Positions 8,646 through 19,038 are shown, counted from the stretch's first letter. The stretch is 64,000 bases of DNA from Thiomicrorhabdus lithotrophica (GCF_029201445.1 NZ_CP102381.1:1550001-1614000); one strand, 5' to 3'. Notes: a model not told the origin generated them from the letters alone. A program made the numbers and translations.

Positions 8646-9695
8646 ATGACAACAAATACACAATCCATTAGTTATAAAGATTCCGGTGTTGATATCGATG
8701 CTGGTAATGCGTTAGTTCAAGCGATTAAACCTATTGCTAAAGCAACAACTCGTCCTGAAGTTCCTTCATCGCTAGGTGGTTTTGGTGCTTTGTTTGAATT
8801 GGATATGGCTAAATACAAAAATCCGATTTTAGTTTCTGGTACAGATGGTGTTGGGACAAAACTTCGTCTAGCAATCGACAGTGGCAAACACGATCAGGTC
8901 GGTATCGATTTAGTTGCGATGTGCGTTAATGACCTAATCGTTCAAGGTGCAGAGCCTCTGTTCTTTTTAGACTACTATGCTACTGGGAAATTAGACTTAG
9001 CTGTAGCAACAGATGTTGTAAAAGGTATTGGAGAAGGTTGTTTACAGTCTGGTTGTGCATTAATCGGTGGGGAAACCGCTGAAATGCCTGGCATGTATCC
9101 TAAAGGTGATTACGATCTAGCTGGTTTCTGTGTAGGTATTGTTGAAAAATCAGATTTAATCGATGGAACTAAAGTTAAATCAGGTGATGTTATGCTTGGC
9201 TTAGCGTCTACTGGACCTCACTCAAACGGTTACTCTCTAATTCGTAAAGTTTTAGAGGTTAGTAATGCTGATCTACAAATGGATATCGATGGACAACCGT
9301 TAATTGATGCCTTAATGGCGCCAACTAAAATCTATGTTAAATCTTTATTAGAACTCATGAAGTCAGTTGATATTCATGCCGTTTCTCACATTACTGGTGG
9401 TGGACTTTTAGAAAACCTTCCACGTGTTATGCCTGATAACACAATGGCTAACATTGATACCAACAGCTGGAACCGCCCTGCTGTGTTTGACTGGATTCAA
9501 GCAAATGGTAATGTCGAATATGAAGAAATGCACCGTACCTTAAACTGCGGTATTGGTCTTGTCGTTGTCGTTGACGCGTCTGAAAAAGATAAAGCGATTG
9601 AAATTTTAACTAATGCTGGTGAAACAGTTTCCGTTATTGGTCAAATCGAATCTTCTGATCAAGCAGAACCTACCGTTAAATTAGTTCAAGGTTAA
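8646..9695 (+). CDS. purM: Phosphoribosylformylglycinamidine cyclo-ligase PurM
   Basis: The 349-residue protein is AIR synthetase, the fifth step of de novo purine synthesis (FGAM + ATP to AIR). Family landmarks are the GFGALFELD segment, the ATP/phosphate-binding GTDGVGTKL (about 65-73), ETAEMPGMY, and [15 protein letters not shown]. Length is standard. It is cytoplasmic. It is followed after 89 bases by purN on the same strand, the conserved purMN arrangement, and is divergent from DUF2066-hda. A 24-bp inverted repeat lies in the upstream region. Confidence 0.96.
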   Translation: MTTNTQSISYKDSGVDIDAGNALVQAIKPIAKATTRPEVPSSLGGFGALFELDMAKYKNPILVSGTDGVGTKLRLAIDSGKHDQVGIDLVAMCVNDLIVQGAEPLFFLDYYATGKLDLAVATDVVKGIGEGCLQSGCALIGGETAEMPGMYPKGDYDLAGFCVGIVEKSDLIDGTKVKSGDVMLGLASTGPHSNGYSLIRKVLEVSNADLQMDIDGQPLIDALMAPTKIYVKSLLELMKSVDIHAVSHITGGGLLENLPRVMPDNTMANIDTNSWNRPAVFDWIQANGNVEYEEMHRTLNCGIGLVVVVDASEKDKAIEILTNAGETVSVIGQIESSDQAEPTVKLVQG

Positions 9696-9784
9696 AGCTT
9701 TTAACCCGATAGTTGCACATTCTGGATTCAAACCTTTATGTGCAACGATACATTCTTTAAATTTTCCATTAAAAACCTCTCACT

Positions 9785-10438
9785 ATGACAACACCTAAAC
9801 GTATTGCCATTCTTATTTCTGGCAGTGGCTCAAATCTTCAAGCAATTATTGATCACCAAAAATCGCACTCTGATTTATATGAAATAGCTTTAGTCATTTC
9901 TAATCGTCCGAATGCTTATGGTTTAGTACGTGCCCAAAATGCTGGAATTACGACTAAGGTTATTGACCATACAGAGTATGAAAGCAGAGAAAGTTTTGAC
10001 CTGCAATTGCAATCAGAAATTGATGCCGTAAACGCGGACTTAGTGGTTCTCGCTGGTTTTATGCGAATTTTGACCCCTACTTTTACAAAACATTATTTAG
10101 GTAAAATGTTGAATATCCATCCATCACTCCTACCTAAATACACAGGTTTGCATACTCATAAACGTGCGATTGAAGCTGGAGACTTAAAGCATGGGTTAAG
10201 CGTGCACTTTGTTACCCCTGAATTAGATGGTGGCCCAGTCATACTGCAAGCTGAAGTGGATATTGAACCAAAAGATAATGAAGCATCCTTGGCAGAAAAG
10301 GTACATATTCAAGAACACATAGCCTACCCACTCGTAGTGGAATGGTTTGTTAAAGGCAACCTGTCACTTAAAGATAACCAGGCCTGGTTAAATCAAAGCT
10401 GTCTTAATACTCCGGTATTGTTAAACAACCTCAATTAA
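9785..10438 (+). CDS. purN: Phosphoribosylglycinamide formyltransferase PurN
   Basis: The 217-residue protein transfers a formyl group from 10-formyl-THF to GAR. It has the phosphate-binding loop ISGSGSNLQA (11-20) and catalytic triad equivalents Asn110, His112 (LNIHPSLLPKYTG) and Asp148 (LDGGPV). Paired with purM. The C-terminal tail contains an ACCAGGCCTGGT palindrome (10377-10388) that encodes part of DNQAWL, just after the conserved fold, making this tail slightly longer and lineage-specific. Confidence 0.95.
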   Translation: MTTPKRIAILISGSGSNLQAIIDHQKSHSDLYEIALVISNRPNAYGLVRAQNAGITTKVIDHTEYESRESFDLQLQSEIDAVNADLVVLAGFMRILTPTFTKHYLGKMLNIHPSLLPKYTGLHTHKRAIEAGDLKHGLSVHFVTPELDGGPVILQAEVDIEPKDNEASLAEKVHIQEHIAYPLVVEWFVKGNLSLKDNQAWLNQSCLNTPVLLNNLN

Positions 10439-10486
10439 GGCTATGCTAATAGACATCCTCACTGGTTTCTGATTGGAGACAGTTAT

Positions 10487-11233
10487 ATGTTTAAATTCCC
10501 ACATTATTGCAAAAAAACATTAGGCTTAAACGCCGCTGTTTTTCTTTGTTTGTCATTTACTCAGCCTCTGTATGCTGCCAAGCTTCCTAACTTTAGCGCT
10601 GTATTTGATGTAGAAGCAGTCGGCTTAAACCTTGGACAAGCCAAACACTCTATGCGATGCAAAGATTCTATTTGCACCCTCAAAAGTGATGCTAAACCTT
10701 CAGGTCTTGCTGCAGTCTTTTTTAAAGACTCCTCGCATGAGACGATTACACTTCATCAAACCGAAAACACACTCAAGTGGCAAAGCTACCATAAGTTAGG
10801 TATTAGTTATAAGAATGATATCGCTAAAGAAAAAACTATGAATCTAAAGTGGGTTCCGGCAGAGAATAAAGTTATTTACCCTGAAAAGAAACGTGAATGG
10901 CCAATGCAGCCGCAATTGTTTGATGTTATGTCTATTGCTTATGCCATACAGCATGCCCAGTTAAACAACCTTCCAATGAAGGACTTCACTCTGCAAGACA
11001 GTAATTTTCAAGATAAATTAACCTTAAAGTCGACTAATAAAAGAGATTTTCTAGGATTCGAATTTGCAGATAATGATTTAGATGCCATTAAATATCGCTT
11101 CACCAGTAAGCATGCTGAAATTGAATTGTGGTTATTACCAAAATATAATTATTTTCCAGGTAAAATACGTGTCGTAAACAAAGATGAAAAAACGATAACC
11201 CTATCGCTTGCGGAGCCACCAAAAACATTATGA
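10487..11233 (+). CDS. DUF3108 domain periplasmic protein
   Basis: A 248-residue protein with a signal peptide (cleavage near LYAAK). Its body resembles the DUF3108 family: an N-terminal [19 protein letters not shown] segment and a C-terminal ending with beta strands. DUF3108 proteins commonly follow purN in gammaproteobacteria, as here (48 bases downstream). Function is unknown; the fold is probably a periplasmic beta-rich sheet. A GGAGA ribosome binding site precedes the ATG. It overlaps dcd by 4 bases (ATGA), indicating translational coupling. Confidence 0.75.
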   Translation: MFKFPHYCKKTLGLNAAVFLCLSFTQPLYAAKLPNFSAVFDVEAVGLNLGQAKHSMRCKDSICTLKSDAKPSGLAAVFFKDSSHETITLHQTENTLKWQSYHKLGISYKNDIAKEKTMNLKWVPAENKVIYPEKKREWPMQPQLFDVMSIAYAIQHAQLNNLPMKDFTLQDSNFQDKLTLKSTNKRDFLGFEFADNDLDAIKYRFTSKHAEIELWLLPKYNYFPGKIRVVNKDEKTITLSLAEPPKTL

Positions 11234-11853
11234 AACTTAGTGATAAAGACATTATCCAACATTTAAAAGTTGGCAAAATTGCGGTTACCCCAGAACCAAG
11301 TCATGACAAGATTAAAGGGATTAGTGTTGATTTACGATTAGATAATCGCTTTAGAGTATTTAATGACCACACTGCGCCTTACATAGATTTAAGTGGTCCA
11401 AAAGACGAAGTTCAAAAAATTATGGACACTGTTATGGGTGAAGAAATCTTGATTCCTGAGAATGAGGCCTTTTTCTTACACCCTGGTGAGTTAGCTTTAG
11501 CTGCTACCTTAGAATCGGTGACGATTCCTGATGACTTAGTTGGTTGGTTGGATGGACGTTCAAGTTTGGCGCGATTAGGTTTAATGGTACACGTCACTGC
11601 ACATAGAATTGATCCGGGCTGGCATGGTCAAATTGTATTAGAGATATTCAATAGCGGTAAGCTACCTTTGGCTTTACGCCCTGGAATGGATATTTGTGCC
11701 ATCAACTTTGAAACGCTTTCAAGTGCAGCATCAAAGCCATACAACAAACGAGCGGATGCTAAGTATAAAAACCAAACTGGTCCAACTTCTAGCCGTATTA
11801 ATGAAGATGTAAAATTACACGACCGACAATTAGATCTCTTGAGCAGCTCTTAA
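11230..11853 (+). CDS. dcd: dCTP deaminase Dcd
   Basis: A 207-residue enzyme converting dCTP to dUTP on the way to dTTP. The signature [16 protein letters not shown] with following [19 protein letters not shown] contains the catalytic Arg/Glu environment, and the C-terminal [12 protein letters not shown] is the nucleotide-capping tail of E. coli-type Dcd. The start overlaps the DUF3108 stop by 4 bases. Cytoplasmic, with standard length for this subfamily. Confidence 0.95.
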   Translation: MKLSDKDIIQHLKVGKIAVTPEPSHDKIKGISVDLRLDNRFRVFNDHTAPYIDLSGPKDEVQKIMDTVMGEEILIPENEAFFLHPGELALAATLESVTIPDDLVGWLDGRSSLARLGLMVHVTAHRIDPGWHGQIVLEIFNSGKLPLALRPGMDICAINFETLSSAASKPYNKRADAKYKNQTGPTSSRINEDVKLHDRQLDLLSSS

Positions 11854-11870
11854 CTTAGGCAACCATTCAA

Positions 11871-12272
11871 ATGAAAACGATACTACTCACGATACTTGCC
11901 TTCCCATTCCTTTTAACAAACACTTACGCTACAAACATGTCCAATCTTGAGGGCATGAATATGCAACAAATGATGCAACAGATGAAAACCATGCAAACGT
12001 GTCTTCTGCAAATTGATGAAAGTGAACTAAGACAATATGAGGCAGATATTGCAAAGCTAGAATCGAAATTACAGCAACTATGTAAAGATGGAAAACGAGA
12101 TTTGGCACAAGAAACAGCCATTTCTTTTGGTAAACGTGTCGCTCAATCTAAGGCAATACAAACTATTCATAGTTGTACAAAAAACATGCAAAAAAATGCA
12201 TTCATGCCAACACTACCTGACTATAGTGATATGAAGAATCAGCACATCTGTGATGAAATAACTAAAAACTAA
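11871..12272 (+). CDS. Hypothetical exported protein, Met/Gln-rich start
   Basis: A 133-residue protein with a clear signal peptide (hydrophobic 3-16, cleavage near TYAT). A short Met/Gln-rich stretch (MNMQQMMQQMKTMQ) follows and then a helical, charged domain with about five Cys that could form disulfides in the periplasm. It starts 18 bases after dcd on the same strand and could be cotranscribed. I do not recognise a family. Confidence 0.6.
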   Translation: MKTILLTILAFPFLLTNTYATNMSNLEGMNMQQMMQQMKTMQTCLLQIDESELRQYEADIAKLESKLQQLCKDGKRDLAQETAISFGKRVAQSKAIQTIHSCTKNMQKNAFMPTLPDYSDMKNQHICDEITKN

Positions 12273-12438
12273 AACACCTTAAGCTAATCCCTCCGCACTT
12301 CCAATACATTCCCCTTTAGAATTGTAGTAATTTTTATACAGTTTTAAAAAGCTTTAGTACCTAGCCCTTTATCAGATTTATTTTCTTTACATTTTTAAAA
12401 AAAAGAACATAATTCCGAATAGTATTATCTTACGAATT

Positions 12439-12450
12439 ACCAGGCCTGGT
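12439..12450. repeat. Intergenic ACCAGGCCTGGT palindrome
   Basis: A full 12-bp copy of the iterated palindrome in the 249-base gap between the exported protein and the ATP-grasp gene. The rest of this gap is AT-rich, and I see no hairpin with a T tract in it. Confidence 0.85.
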
Positions 12451-12521
12451 TATCTGTGCATTTTTTATAAAACAGCACTTTATTTGCGGCTATTAATCTT
12501 GCTTTAATGAGGAACAGAATT

Positions 12522-13565
12522 ATGCATATTGGTTTTATGATTTCTAATTGGGAAAGTATTGATCCAAGCAAAAACTCCACCGTTTTGATTATTCGCGAAT
12601 GCCTAAAACGAGGTCATAAAGTTTCGATTTTGTACCCTGAAAACCTGACTGTTCGTAACAATATTGCCTATGGTTTATTAAAAGTGATTGAACCGATGGA
12701 GAAAATTCCTGACAACATCATTCAGTTCCATAAAAAAGTGGCTTTTAAAAAGGTATTAACCCCTCTGCACGCACTTGATAGCTTTATGATTCGTAAAGAT
12801 CCACCGCTAGATCCAATCATCTATAACTTCTTGGATTCAATCAAAAACGAGTGCATCATCATTAATGATATCGATGGTATTCGTAAAGCAAACAACAAAC
12901 TTTACACCACAACCTTTAATGATCCTGGTAATAGTTTCTTACCCATCACTTATGTTTCTAAAAACAAAGAGTTCATTCGTCAAATGATTGAGGAAATGCC
13001 TGGGGATAAAGTCATCTTAAAACCTCTGGTAGGCTCGGGGGGTCACGGTGTTATTGTTCTTGAAAAAAATGCGCAATCTAATATCAACTCCATCTTAGAC
13101 TTTTACATTCATGGTTCAGGTGATGAAAACTACATTATTATTCAAGAATATATTGAAGGTGCCGAGAACGGCGATGTTCGTGTACTCATGCTAAATGGCA
13201 AGTTTCTTGGGGCTTATAACCGTAAACCACCAGAAGGGGATATTAGAGCCAATATTCAGATAGGTGGTACAGCACATAAATATAAAATGACTGAATCACA
13301 AATGGCAGTGTGTCGTAAAATTGGTCCTCGCCTAGCAGCTGATGGTCTTTTCTTTGTCGGTGTAGATATGATTGGCGACAAAATTTTAGAAGTTAACGTA
13401 CTAAACCCAGGTGGAATTAGTAATATCAATAAGTTAGATAAAGTTAAACTTCATTTAAATGTAGTGGACTTTATTGAAGAAAAAGTTCATGAAAAACATG
13501 AAAAACGTGCCGAACTGGAATATTTACTCAAACGTTTAAGTGATCTAAAACAGAATGATTTTTAA
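12522..13565 (+). CDS. Glutathione-synthetase-like ATP-grasp ligase
   Basis: A 347-residue ATP-grasp enzyme. The N-terminal domain begins MHIGFMISNWESI. The DPPLDPIIYNFLD segment mirrors the GshB motif DPPFD. The grasp module has ILKPLVGSGGHGV (nucleotide-lysine and glycine loop), QEYIEGAENGDVRVLML, and the Mg-binding EVNVLNPGGISNI. This is close to GshB, joining gamma-Glu-Cys and Gly, but the sequence diverges enough that a GshB paralogue making a related peptide is possible. The start at 12522 is preferred over the ATG at 12507, because GAGGAA sits between them, 9 bases upstream of 12522. Confidence 0.8.
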   Translation: MHIGFMISNWESIDPSKNSTVLIIRECLKRGHKVSILYPENLTVRNNIAYGLLKVIEPMEKIPDNIIQFHKKVAFKKVLTPLHALDSFMIRKDPPLDPIIYNFLDSIKNECIIINDIDGIRKANNKLYTTTFNDPGNSFLPITYVSKNKEFIRQMIEEMPGDKVILKPLVGSGGHGVIVLEKNAQSNINSILDFYIHGSGDENYIIIQEYIEGAENGDVRVLMLNGKFLGAYNRKPPEGDIRANIQIGGTAHKYKMTESQMAVCRKIGPRLAADGLFFVGVDMIGDKILEVNVLNPGGISNINKLDKVKLHLNVVDFIEEKVHEKHEKRAELEYLLKRLSDLKQNDF

Positions 13566-13591
13566 ATTCTAATAACGTAAACCTTTTATCA

Positions 13592-13616
13592 AGCCGCTCA
13601 AATTGCGGCTTTTTTT
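13592..13616 (+). terminator. Rho-independent terminator
   Basis: Six-pair stem AGCCGC/GCGGCT with a 7-base loop followed by a T run, 27 bases after the ATP-grasp gene. Confidence 0.85.
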
Positions 13617-13805
13617 GTACCTAAACCTTTTCGATTATTAACACTATATTAGAACTTTTCGATATTAGATAAATCTTATTTGATACCCGATTAAATTTAC
13701 TGAATTGACCGATAGTGAAATAAAACCGATACTTTGTGGTCTTAGTTATATAGCAAACGTTTTGCTTAGAACTTTGTTACTTCTACCTTAAATAAGGAGC
13801 TCTCA

Positions 13806-14546
13806 ATGCTCGATATCGTTAAAAACCTGTGGTTTAGGGATACTAAAGAACAAGCTATCTATATAAACGAAGTCGCTATGCGTATTCGTGCCGGTATATT
13901 GCTAATGATTCCACTTTATATGGGACTGACTTTATTTGATGTGGTCTACACAAGTAGTTGGGTTGTGGATGGCAATACTGCTGTAGACACCTACGATACC
14001 AATTGGGATGACCAGATTATCTATCAAGTTGAAGCGGTTAAACGTACTTATGACTATACCGTACAAACCTGGATACTCTTTTACGGTCTATTTGAAATGA
14101 TTGCTGGTATGTTTGTTAGAACTTCGCGCTTCTCCCCCACTATCTATTTAGCGACCTTTTTAGCGCGTAAAACGCCTCCTGTATGGAAGCCTCTGGTACC
14201 AAAACGTTTTGCCTGGGGAATCGGCGCAACCTTTATTACCGTCTGCTTAATGTTCTTTAACCCTGATACGGTGGCAGGCTGGGTAAATAGTATTGCCGGA
14301 ACTCCTTTGTTATCAGAGACTGAAAACTTTATTCCTTACTGGATTCCAGTTAACTTAGTTTGGGTTTGCATGGGCTTTATGTGGTTAGAAGCGATCTTAG
14401 GGTATTGCGTAGGCTGTAAAGTACACGCCATGTTGGTTTGGATGGGTGTATTCAAAGAAGAGTGCGAGGAATGTAATAATATCGACTGGGATGAAATTGC
14501 ACGTAAACATAAAGAAAAACAGCAAGCAGAAAACCCAGCAAACTAA
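13806..14546 (+). CDS. DUF4395-type integral membrane protein
   Basis: A 246-residue inner-membrane protein with about four hydrophobic spans (near 30-50, 88-105, 135-152 and 180-205). The motif YCVGCKVHAMLVWMG just after the last span is typical of DUF4395 proteins, which carry a CxGC signature near a membrane helix. Function is unknown; the paired Cys suggest redox or metal binding. A strong AAGGAG ribosome binding site precedes the ATG. Standing alone after a terminator, it is probably monocistronic and is convergent with arfB. Confidence 0.65.
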   Translation: MLDIVKNLWFRDTKEQAIYINEVAMRIRAGILLMIPLYMGLTLFDVVYTSSWVVDGNTAVDTYDTNWDDQIIYQVEAVKRTYDYTVQTWILFYGLFEMIAGMFVRTSRFSPTIYLATFLARKTPPVWKPLVPKRFAWGIGATFITVCLMFFNPDTVAGWVNSIAGTPLLSETENFIPYWIPVNLVWVCMGFMWLEAILGYCVGCKVHAMLVWMGVFKEECEECNNIDWDEIARKHKEKQQAENPAN

Positions 14547-14560
14547 TCCTTTCGTTTTGA

Positions 14561-14594
14561 TTTTAAAAGTTACCAGGCCTGGTAACTTTTAAAA
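14561..14594. repeat. 34-bp perfect palindrome centred on AGGCCT
   Basis: An extended copy of the iterated palindrome: the ACCAGGCCTGGT core is flanked symmetrically by GTT/AAC and AAAA/TTTT tracts, giving a perfect 34-bp palindrome. It lies between the convergent DUF4395 and arfB genes and, with A/T tracts on both sides, could act as a bidirectional terminator. Confidence 0.9.
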
Positions 14595-14617
14595 CCGACC
14601 AAATAAAATTCTACCGT

Positions 14618-15031
14618 TCAATAATCCACTTTACCTCTTAAGCTTTTTACCTGACTACGCTTGCTCTTACCTTCTAAACGCCTTTTTTGAGAACCTTTAG
14701 TTGGCTTTGTTGCAATACGCTTTCTCTGAACAACGGTTACCGATTTTATAAGCTCAACCAAACGCTCAAGTGCAGAATTTCGATTTAAAACTTGCTCTCT
14801 AAACTCTTGCGCCTTAATAACAATAACACCATCCTTGGTAATTCTTTTATCCTTCAATTCCAAGAGTCGGATTTTATAAAATTCAGGTAGGCTAGAAGCT
14901 TTAATATCAAAACGTAGATGAATGGCTGAAGAAACTTTATTGACGTTTTGGCCACCCGCCCCTTGAGATCGAACAGCACTAAACTCTAACTCTGAATCAG
15001 CCAGCCAAACATTGTGAGAAATTTTAATCAT
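14618..15031 (-). CDS. arfB: Alternative ribosome-rescue factor ArfB
   Basis: A 137-residue peptidyl-tRNA hydrolase of the ArfB (YaeJ) type that frees stalled ribosomes lacking a stop codon. It has the release-factor GGQ motif within GAGGQNVNKV near residues 24-33, and a long basic C-terminal tail (RKRIATKPTKGSQKRR, ending SLRGKVDY) that threads into the mRNA channel. Length and architecture match E. coli ArfB (140 aa), and it lacks codon-recognition domains of RF1/RF2. Monocistronic, convergent with the DUF4395 gene across the 34-bp palindrome. Confidence 0.92.
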   Translation of the reverse strand: MIKISHNVWLADSELEFSAVRSQGAGGQNVNKVSSAIHLRFDIKASSLPEFYKIRLLELKDKRITKDGVIVIKAQEFREQVLNRNSALERLVELIKSVTVVQRKRIATKPTKGSQKRRLEGKSKRSQVKSLRGKVDY

Positions 15032-15100
15032 AAAATACTCAGTTTAGAGAGTTTTGTAGATAATTCATAAGTGACTAACAAATTCTAATCGAAAGAATAA

Positions 15101-16627
15101 TTAGTTAGTCGGTCTTAGAAATAACTGATAACCTGGATTATCTTGTTCATTAACAAAAGGGTAACCCAAACGTTGTAAATAAGATTCAAAATCAGCATGT
15201 TGCTCTGGAGGAACTTGAACACCAACTAAAACACGACCATAAGCTGCTCCATGGTTTCGGTAGTGGAATAAACTAATATTCCACTCTTCACTCATATGCG
15301 TTAAGAACTTAAGTAATGCCCCAGGACGCTCGGGAAACTCAAATCTATATAATAGCTCGTTATGAACACCTTTAGCGTGACCTCCAACCATGAAACGCAA
15401 ATGAAGCTTTGCCATTTCATTATCCGTCATATCCTGAATTTGATAACCGTTATTCTCTAACTCAGAAACAATAGATTTGCGCTCTGCTGCGCCTCCTTCT
15501 GTTCGAACACCCACAAATACAACCGCACTACTCGAATCTGAAAAGCGGTAATTAAATTCAGTAATCGCGCGTCGACCACCCAAAAGGTCACAGAACTTTT
15601 TAAAACTGCCAGGTTTTTCTGGAATCGTTACAGCAAAAATTGCTTCACGCTTCTCACCAAGTTCCGTTCTTTCTGAAATATGACGTAAACGATCAAAGTT
15701 CATATTTGCGCCACTCACAATACAAGCCATCTCCAGGCCTGATACATTGTATTTTTCTACAAACTTTTTCATGCCTGCAACCGCTAAAGCTCCCGCCGGT
15801 TCTGCAATAGCACGCGTGTCTTCAAAAATATCTTTTACTGCCGCGCAAATCTCATCGGTTTTAACGGTAATCATTTCATCAACGCAGGTTTTCGAAATTC
15901 TAAAAGGAATTTCCCCTACTTGCGCGACAGCAACACCATCAGCAAAGATGCCAACCTGATCCAAAATCACGCGCTCACCTGCTTTCAAAGCTTCCGTTAG
16001 ACAGGCCGCATCTTCAGGTTCTACACCGATTATTCTCGTCTTAGGAGAAACCTGTTTAATAACCGCTGAAACCCCTGCAATCAAACCACCCCCACCAACA
16101 CAGACAAAAATCACATCAAAAAGCTTGCTGTGTTGGCGTAACATTTCTAAGGCTATGGTTCCCTGACCTGCAATGACATCTAAGTCGTCATATGGGTGAA
16201 TAAAAGCTAGATTCTTTTCTTGAGCTAAATTTTTAGCAAAAACAGATGCTTCATCATAAGAATCACCTTCGAGTACTACATTTCCACCTAAGTTTTTGAC
16301 TGCGTCAATTTTAATCGGTGGTGTGGTACGTGGCATAACAATAGTCGCCTCAACGCCCAATTTAGTCGCAGCTAACGCCACACCTTGTGCATGGTTTCCA
16401 GCTGATGCCGCTATAACTCCAACCTTTTTTTCTTCATCTGAAAGATGCACCATACGGTTGTATGCACCACGCAACTTAAATGAGAACACTGGCTGTAAAT
16501 CTTCACGTTTTAACCAAACCTTGTTTTGTAGACGCTTAGACAACAACGGCGCTAACTCTAAGGGTGTTTCTTTGGCAACATCATAAACAGGTGCGGTTAA
16601 CACTCTTCTTAAGATTTCTTCTGGCAT
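15101..16627 (-). CDS. ilvA: Biosynthetic threonine ammonia-lyase IlvA
   Basis: A 508-residue PLP enzyme deaminating threonine to 2-oxobutanoate for isoleucine synthesis. The PLP lysine is in FSFKLRGAYNRM, the glycine-rich phosphate loop in CVGGGGLIAGV, and the C-terminal ~170 residues form two ACT-like regulatory domains (AIFAVTIPEKPGSF and YRFEFPERPGALLKF), consistent with feedback control by isoleucine. The ATG at 16627 with AGGA 7 bases upstream is preferred over an in-frame ATG at 16648. A CCAGGCCTGA half-palindrome lies inside at 15733. Confidence 0.94.
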   Translation of the reverse strand: MPEEILRRVLTAPVYDVAKETPLELAPLLSKRLQNKVWLKREDLQPVFSFKLRGAYNRMVHLSDEEKKVGVIAASAGNHAQGVALAATKLGVEATIVMPRTTPPIKIDAVKNLGGNVVLEGDSYDEASVFAKNLAQEKNLAFIHPYDDLDVIAGQGTIALEMLRQHSKLFDVIFVCVGGGGLIAGVSAVIKQVSPKTRIIGVEPEDAACLTEALKAGERVILDQVGIFADGVAVAQVGEIPFRISKTCVDEMITVKTDEICAAVKDIFEDTRAIAEPAGALAVAGMKKFVEKYNVSGLEMACIVSGANMNFDRLRHISERTELGEKREAIFAVTIPEKPGSFKKFCDLLGGRRAITEFNYRFSDSSSAVVFVGVRTEGGAAERKSIVSELENNGYQIQDMTDNEMAKLHLRFMVGGHAKGVHNELLYRFEFPERPGALLKFLTHMSEEWNISLFHYRNHGAAYGRVLVGVQVPPEQHADFESYLQRLGYPFVNEQDNPGYQLFLRPTN

Positions 16628-16818
16628 TTTGATTCCTAAACCATGCAATAAACTGGGCTCATTATAGCATTCAACATTATTCAGATTTCTTTAAGTTTTT
16701 TCTACTTTACTTCTTGCAAGCTACTCTAAACTATCCATAAAACCATAATTTTAATAATGTTATCTTGCTGAACTTATACAGATTAATTTAAAAGTTCTAT
16801 AACACCTTTATATATTTA

Positions 16819-16832
16819 TTGATCTAAATCAA
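16819..16832. promoter_or_regulatory. FNR/Anr-type box upstream of copper receptor gene
   Basis: A perfect TTGAT-N4-ATCAA site (TTGATCTAAATCAA) lies 175 bases before the receptor start in the 380-base gap between ilvA and the receptor gene. FNR/Anr regulators bind this consensus and respond to low oxygen. The rest of the gap is AT-rich with no other clear element. Copper receptors of the OprC/NosA group are known to be induced anaerobically in pseudomonads, which fits. Confidence 0.65.
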
Positions 16833-17007
16833 GCCATCAATTCTTTCTCAACACTTTACACAGTATTTATCAATATTTTGGGCATAATACTCATAACTTT
16901 CGTAACTTTATTGAAGTCCTCAATACTTACAATACACCCAATTCAAATAACACTGCTTATTTAAGAAATTGAATAAGCTATATCTTTACCCATTTAGAGG
17001 TTTAACC

Positions 17008-19038
17008 ATGTTTTCACGCAATAAAATCACCCTTGCCATTCTTTCTGCCTGCTTAGTACCTAGTTATGCTTTTGCTACAGATCTTTCTACTGTAGAAGTA
17101 ACAGCAGTAACGGAAAATTCTCAAGAAGTTTCATCAGAGACTTCTGAACTTTTGCAGTCTGGTAATTCAGAAACGGGCACAACTTTACGTCAAATTTCTG
17201 GTGTAGATGCTTCACGCATGGGTGGGCATGGTGTTGATTTGGTTATTCGTGGTCAACAAGCTAGCCAATTAAATATCTTAATTGACGGCGCTAAAATCGA
17301 AGGTGGTTGTCCCAACCGTATGGACCCTCCAACAGCCTATGCAGAAATGAGTAGCTTTGACCAAGTAACCGTTGTAAAAGGCGTTAACTCAGTCACCTAC
17401 GGTTCTGGTGGTACTGGCGGAACCGTTCTATTTGAACGCAATGCACCCACTTTTGAAGAAGGTAAACCTTACAATGGTGAAATTAATATTGGTGGTACGA
17501 ATAATGGACTCACTAGAGATATGAACGCTACTATCTCTGCTGGCGGCGACCAAGGGTATATCGTGCTTCAAGGTTCAAAAAAATCAGCGGATAATTACAC
17601 GGATGGTAACGGAGATGAAGTTCGCTCAAGCTATGAAAGTCAACAAGGTCATGTTGATTTAGGTTGGACACCAAACGAAGATCACGAGCTTCGCCTTTCT
17701 TATGAAAACACTCGTACAGATGATGCCTTATTTGAAGATGCCAAAATGGATGCACCTTTATCAGATGGTACGACAGCAAGATTGCGCTATAGAGGTTCAA
17801 ACATTAGCGAAAACATCCAAAATATCGAGATGGATATTTACAATTCGGATGTTGATCATGTAATGGATAACTACTCTTTCCGTCCTGCAACGCCAGTCGG
17901 AATGCAAAGAGAAACGATTACTGACGTGCAAACAAAGGGTGCAAAAATCAAACTAACTAGCATGGTTGGTCACACCCAGTTAGATTATGGGCTTCAATTT
18001 GAAAGCATAGAGAAAATGGCAACTTTCTATAATGCAAACTCTGATACAGCATTATTTGAAATGTGGCCTGATGTAAACAGTGAAACTCGAAGCGCATTTA
18101 TTGAATCGACCTCTTTCTTTAAGGATAATCAAAAAGTTATTCTAGGTTTACGTTATGACAACGTAACAACTGAAGCTAAAAACGCGAACACGGCTTCTGA
18201 GGCTGGAAATATCCCAACCAATTTATACACAAGTACTTATTCTAGTAGCTACAACGGTGAAACCAAAAGTGATGAAAGTAACATAAACGCTTTATTACGA
18301 TATGAGCGTACTTACCAAGACAACTTAAACGTGTTCGCCAGTTTAAGCCGTACACACCGTTACCCTGATGCGACAGAGCTATACATTGCTAAAGGCGGAA
18401 GCGGAGCTTGGGTAGGAAACCCAAATCTAAAACCAGAGCAGCATAATCAATTCGATTTAGGGGTATCTCAAAACCTTAAAGCCTCTAACTGGACGGTATC
18501 CGCTTTTTATGACTCTGTAAATGATTACGTTCTTAAAGATTTAAGTCAAAATCAAGACTCTATAACACCAACAGGTAGAACAGTTTACCTAAACAAAGAT
18601 GCAACTATCGTTGGCCTAGAGTTCTCAGGTGACATGAAAGCAACATCAAACGTAACCTTGGGTGGAAACGCAAGTTTAACTCGTGGTACGAATGAAACCG
18701 ACAATCGTAACTTAACAGGCATGTCACCTTTTAACGGTAATGTGTATGCGGAATATGCAACCAGTTCATGGAATACAGGTGCACGCTTTAACTTTGCTAT
18801 GGCACAAGAAGAAGTCAACAGTGAATTTAATGAAGATGAGACAGCAGCTTGGAGCGCTGTAGACGTATTTGCAGGTTATCAAGTCAATAAAAACGTCAAA
18901 TTAACCGCTGGAGTAGACAATTTATTTGATCACGCTTACTTTACGCACGTTAACAGATATGACCCTACTCAAGGCGACATCTATAAAGTCTACGAACCAG
19001 GTCGTATCGTTTGGGCTAAATTAAATGCTAAATTTTAA
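17008..19038 (+). CDS. TonB-dependent copper receptor (OprC/NosA type)
   Basis: A 676-residue outer-membrane receptor: signal peptide (ending SYAFA), plug domain (about 25-150) and 22-strand barrel ending in the aromatic KLNAKF. The plug contains GGCPNRMDPPTAY, characteristic of the OprC/NosA copper-receptor subfamily with potential Cys/Met copper ligands, and the VVIRG-like VDLVIRGQQ. Downstream SCO1 and PCuAC copper chaperones support copper uptake or delivery. The start at 17008 has AGAGG upstream; the ATG at 16969 adds an unlikely pre-signal extension. An FNR-type box upstream suggests induction at low oxygen, when copper is needed for terminal oxidases or for denitrification enzymes. Confidence 0.9.
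   Translation: MFSRNKITLAILSACLVPSYAFATDLSTVEVTAVTENSQEVSSETSELLQSGNSETGTTLRQISGVDASRMGGHGVDLVIRGQQASQLNILIDGAKIEGGCPNRMDPPTAYAEMSSFDQVTVVKGVNSVTYGSGGTGGTVLFERNAPTFEEGKPYNGEINIGGTNNGLTRDMNATISAGGDQGYIVLQGSKKSADNYTDGNGDEVRSSYESQQGHVDLGWTPNEDHELRLSYENTRTDDALFEDAKMDAPLSDGTTARLRYRGSNISENIQNIEMDIYNSDVDHVMDNYSFRPATPVGMQRETITDVQTKGAKIKLTSMVGHTQLDYGLQFESIEKMATFYNANSDTALFEMWPDVNSETRSAFIESTSFFKDNQKVILGLRYDNVTTEAKNANTASEAGNIPTNLYTSTYSSSYNGETKSDESNINALLRYERTYQDNLNVFASLSRTHRYPDATELYIAKGGSGAWVGNPNLKPEQHNQFDLGVSQNLKASNWTVSAFYDSVNDYVLKDLSQNQDSITPTGRTVYLNKDATIVGLEFSGDMKATSNVTLGGNASLTRGTNETDNRNLTGMSPFNGNVYAEYATSSWNTGARFNFAMAQEEVNSEFNEDETAAWSAVDVFAGYQVNKNVKLTAGVDNLFDHAYFTHVNRYDPTQGDIYKVYEPGRIVWAKLNAKF

Noticed and set aside
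17531-17800. Antisense ORF within the copper receptor gene
   Set aside because: Shadow of the receptor coding frame; no ribosome binding site or family.
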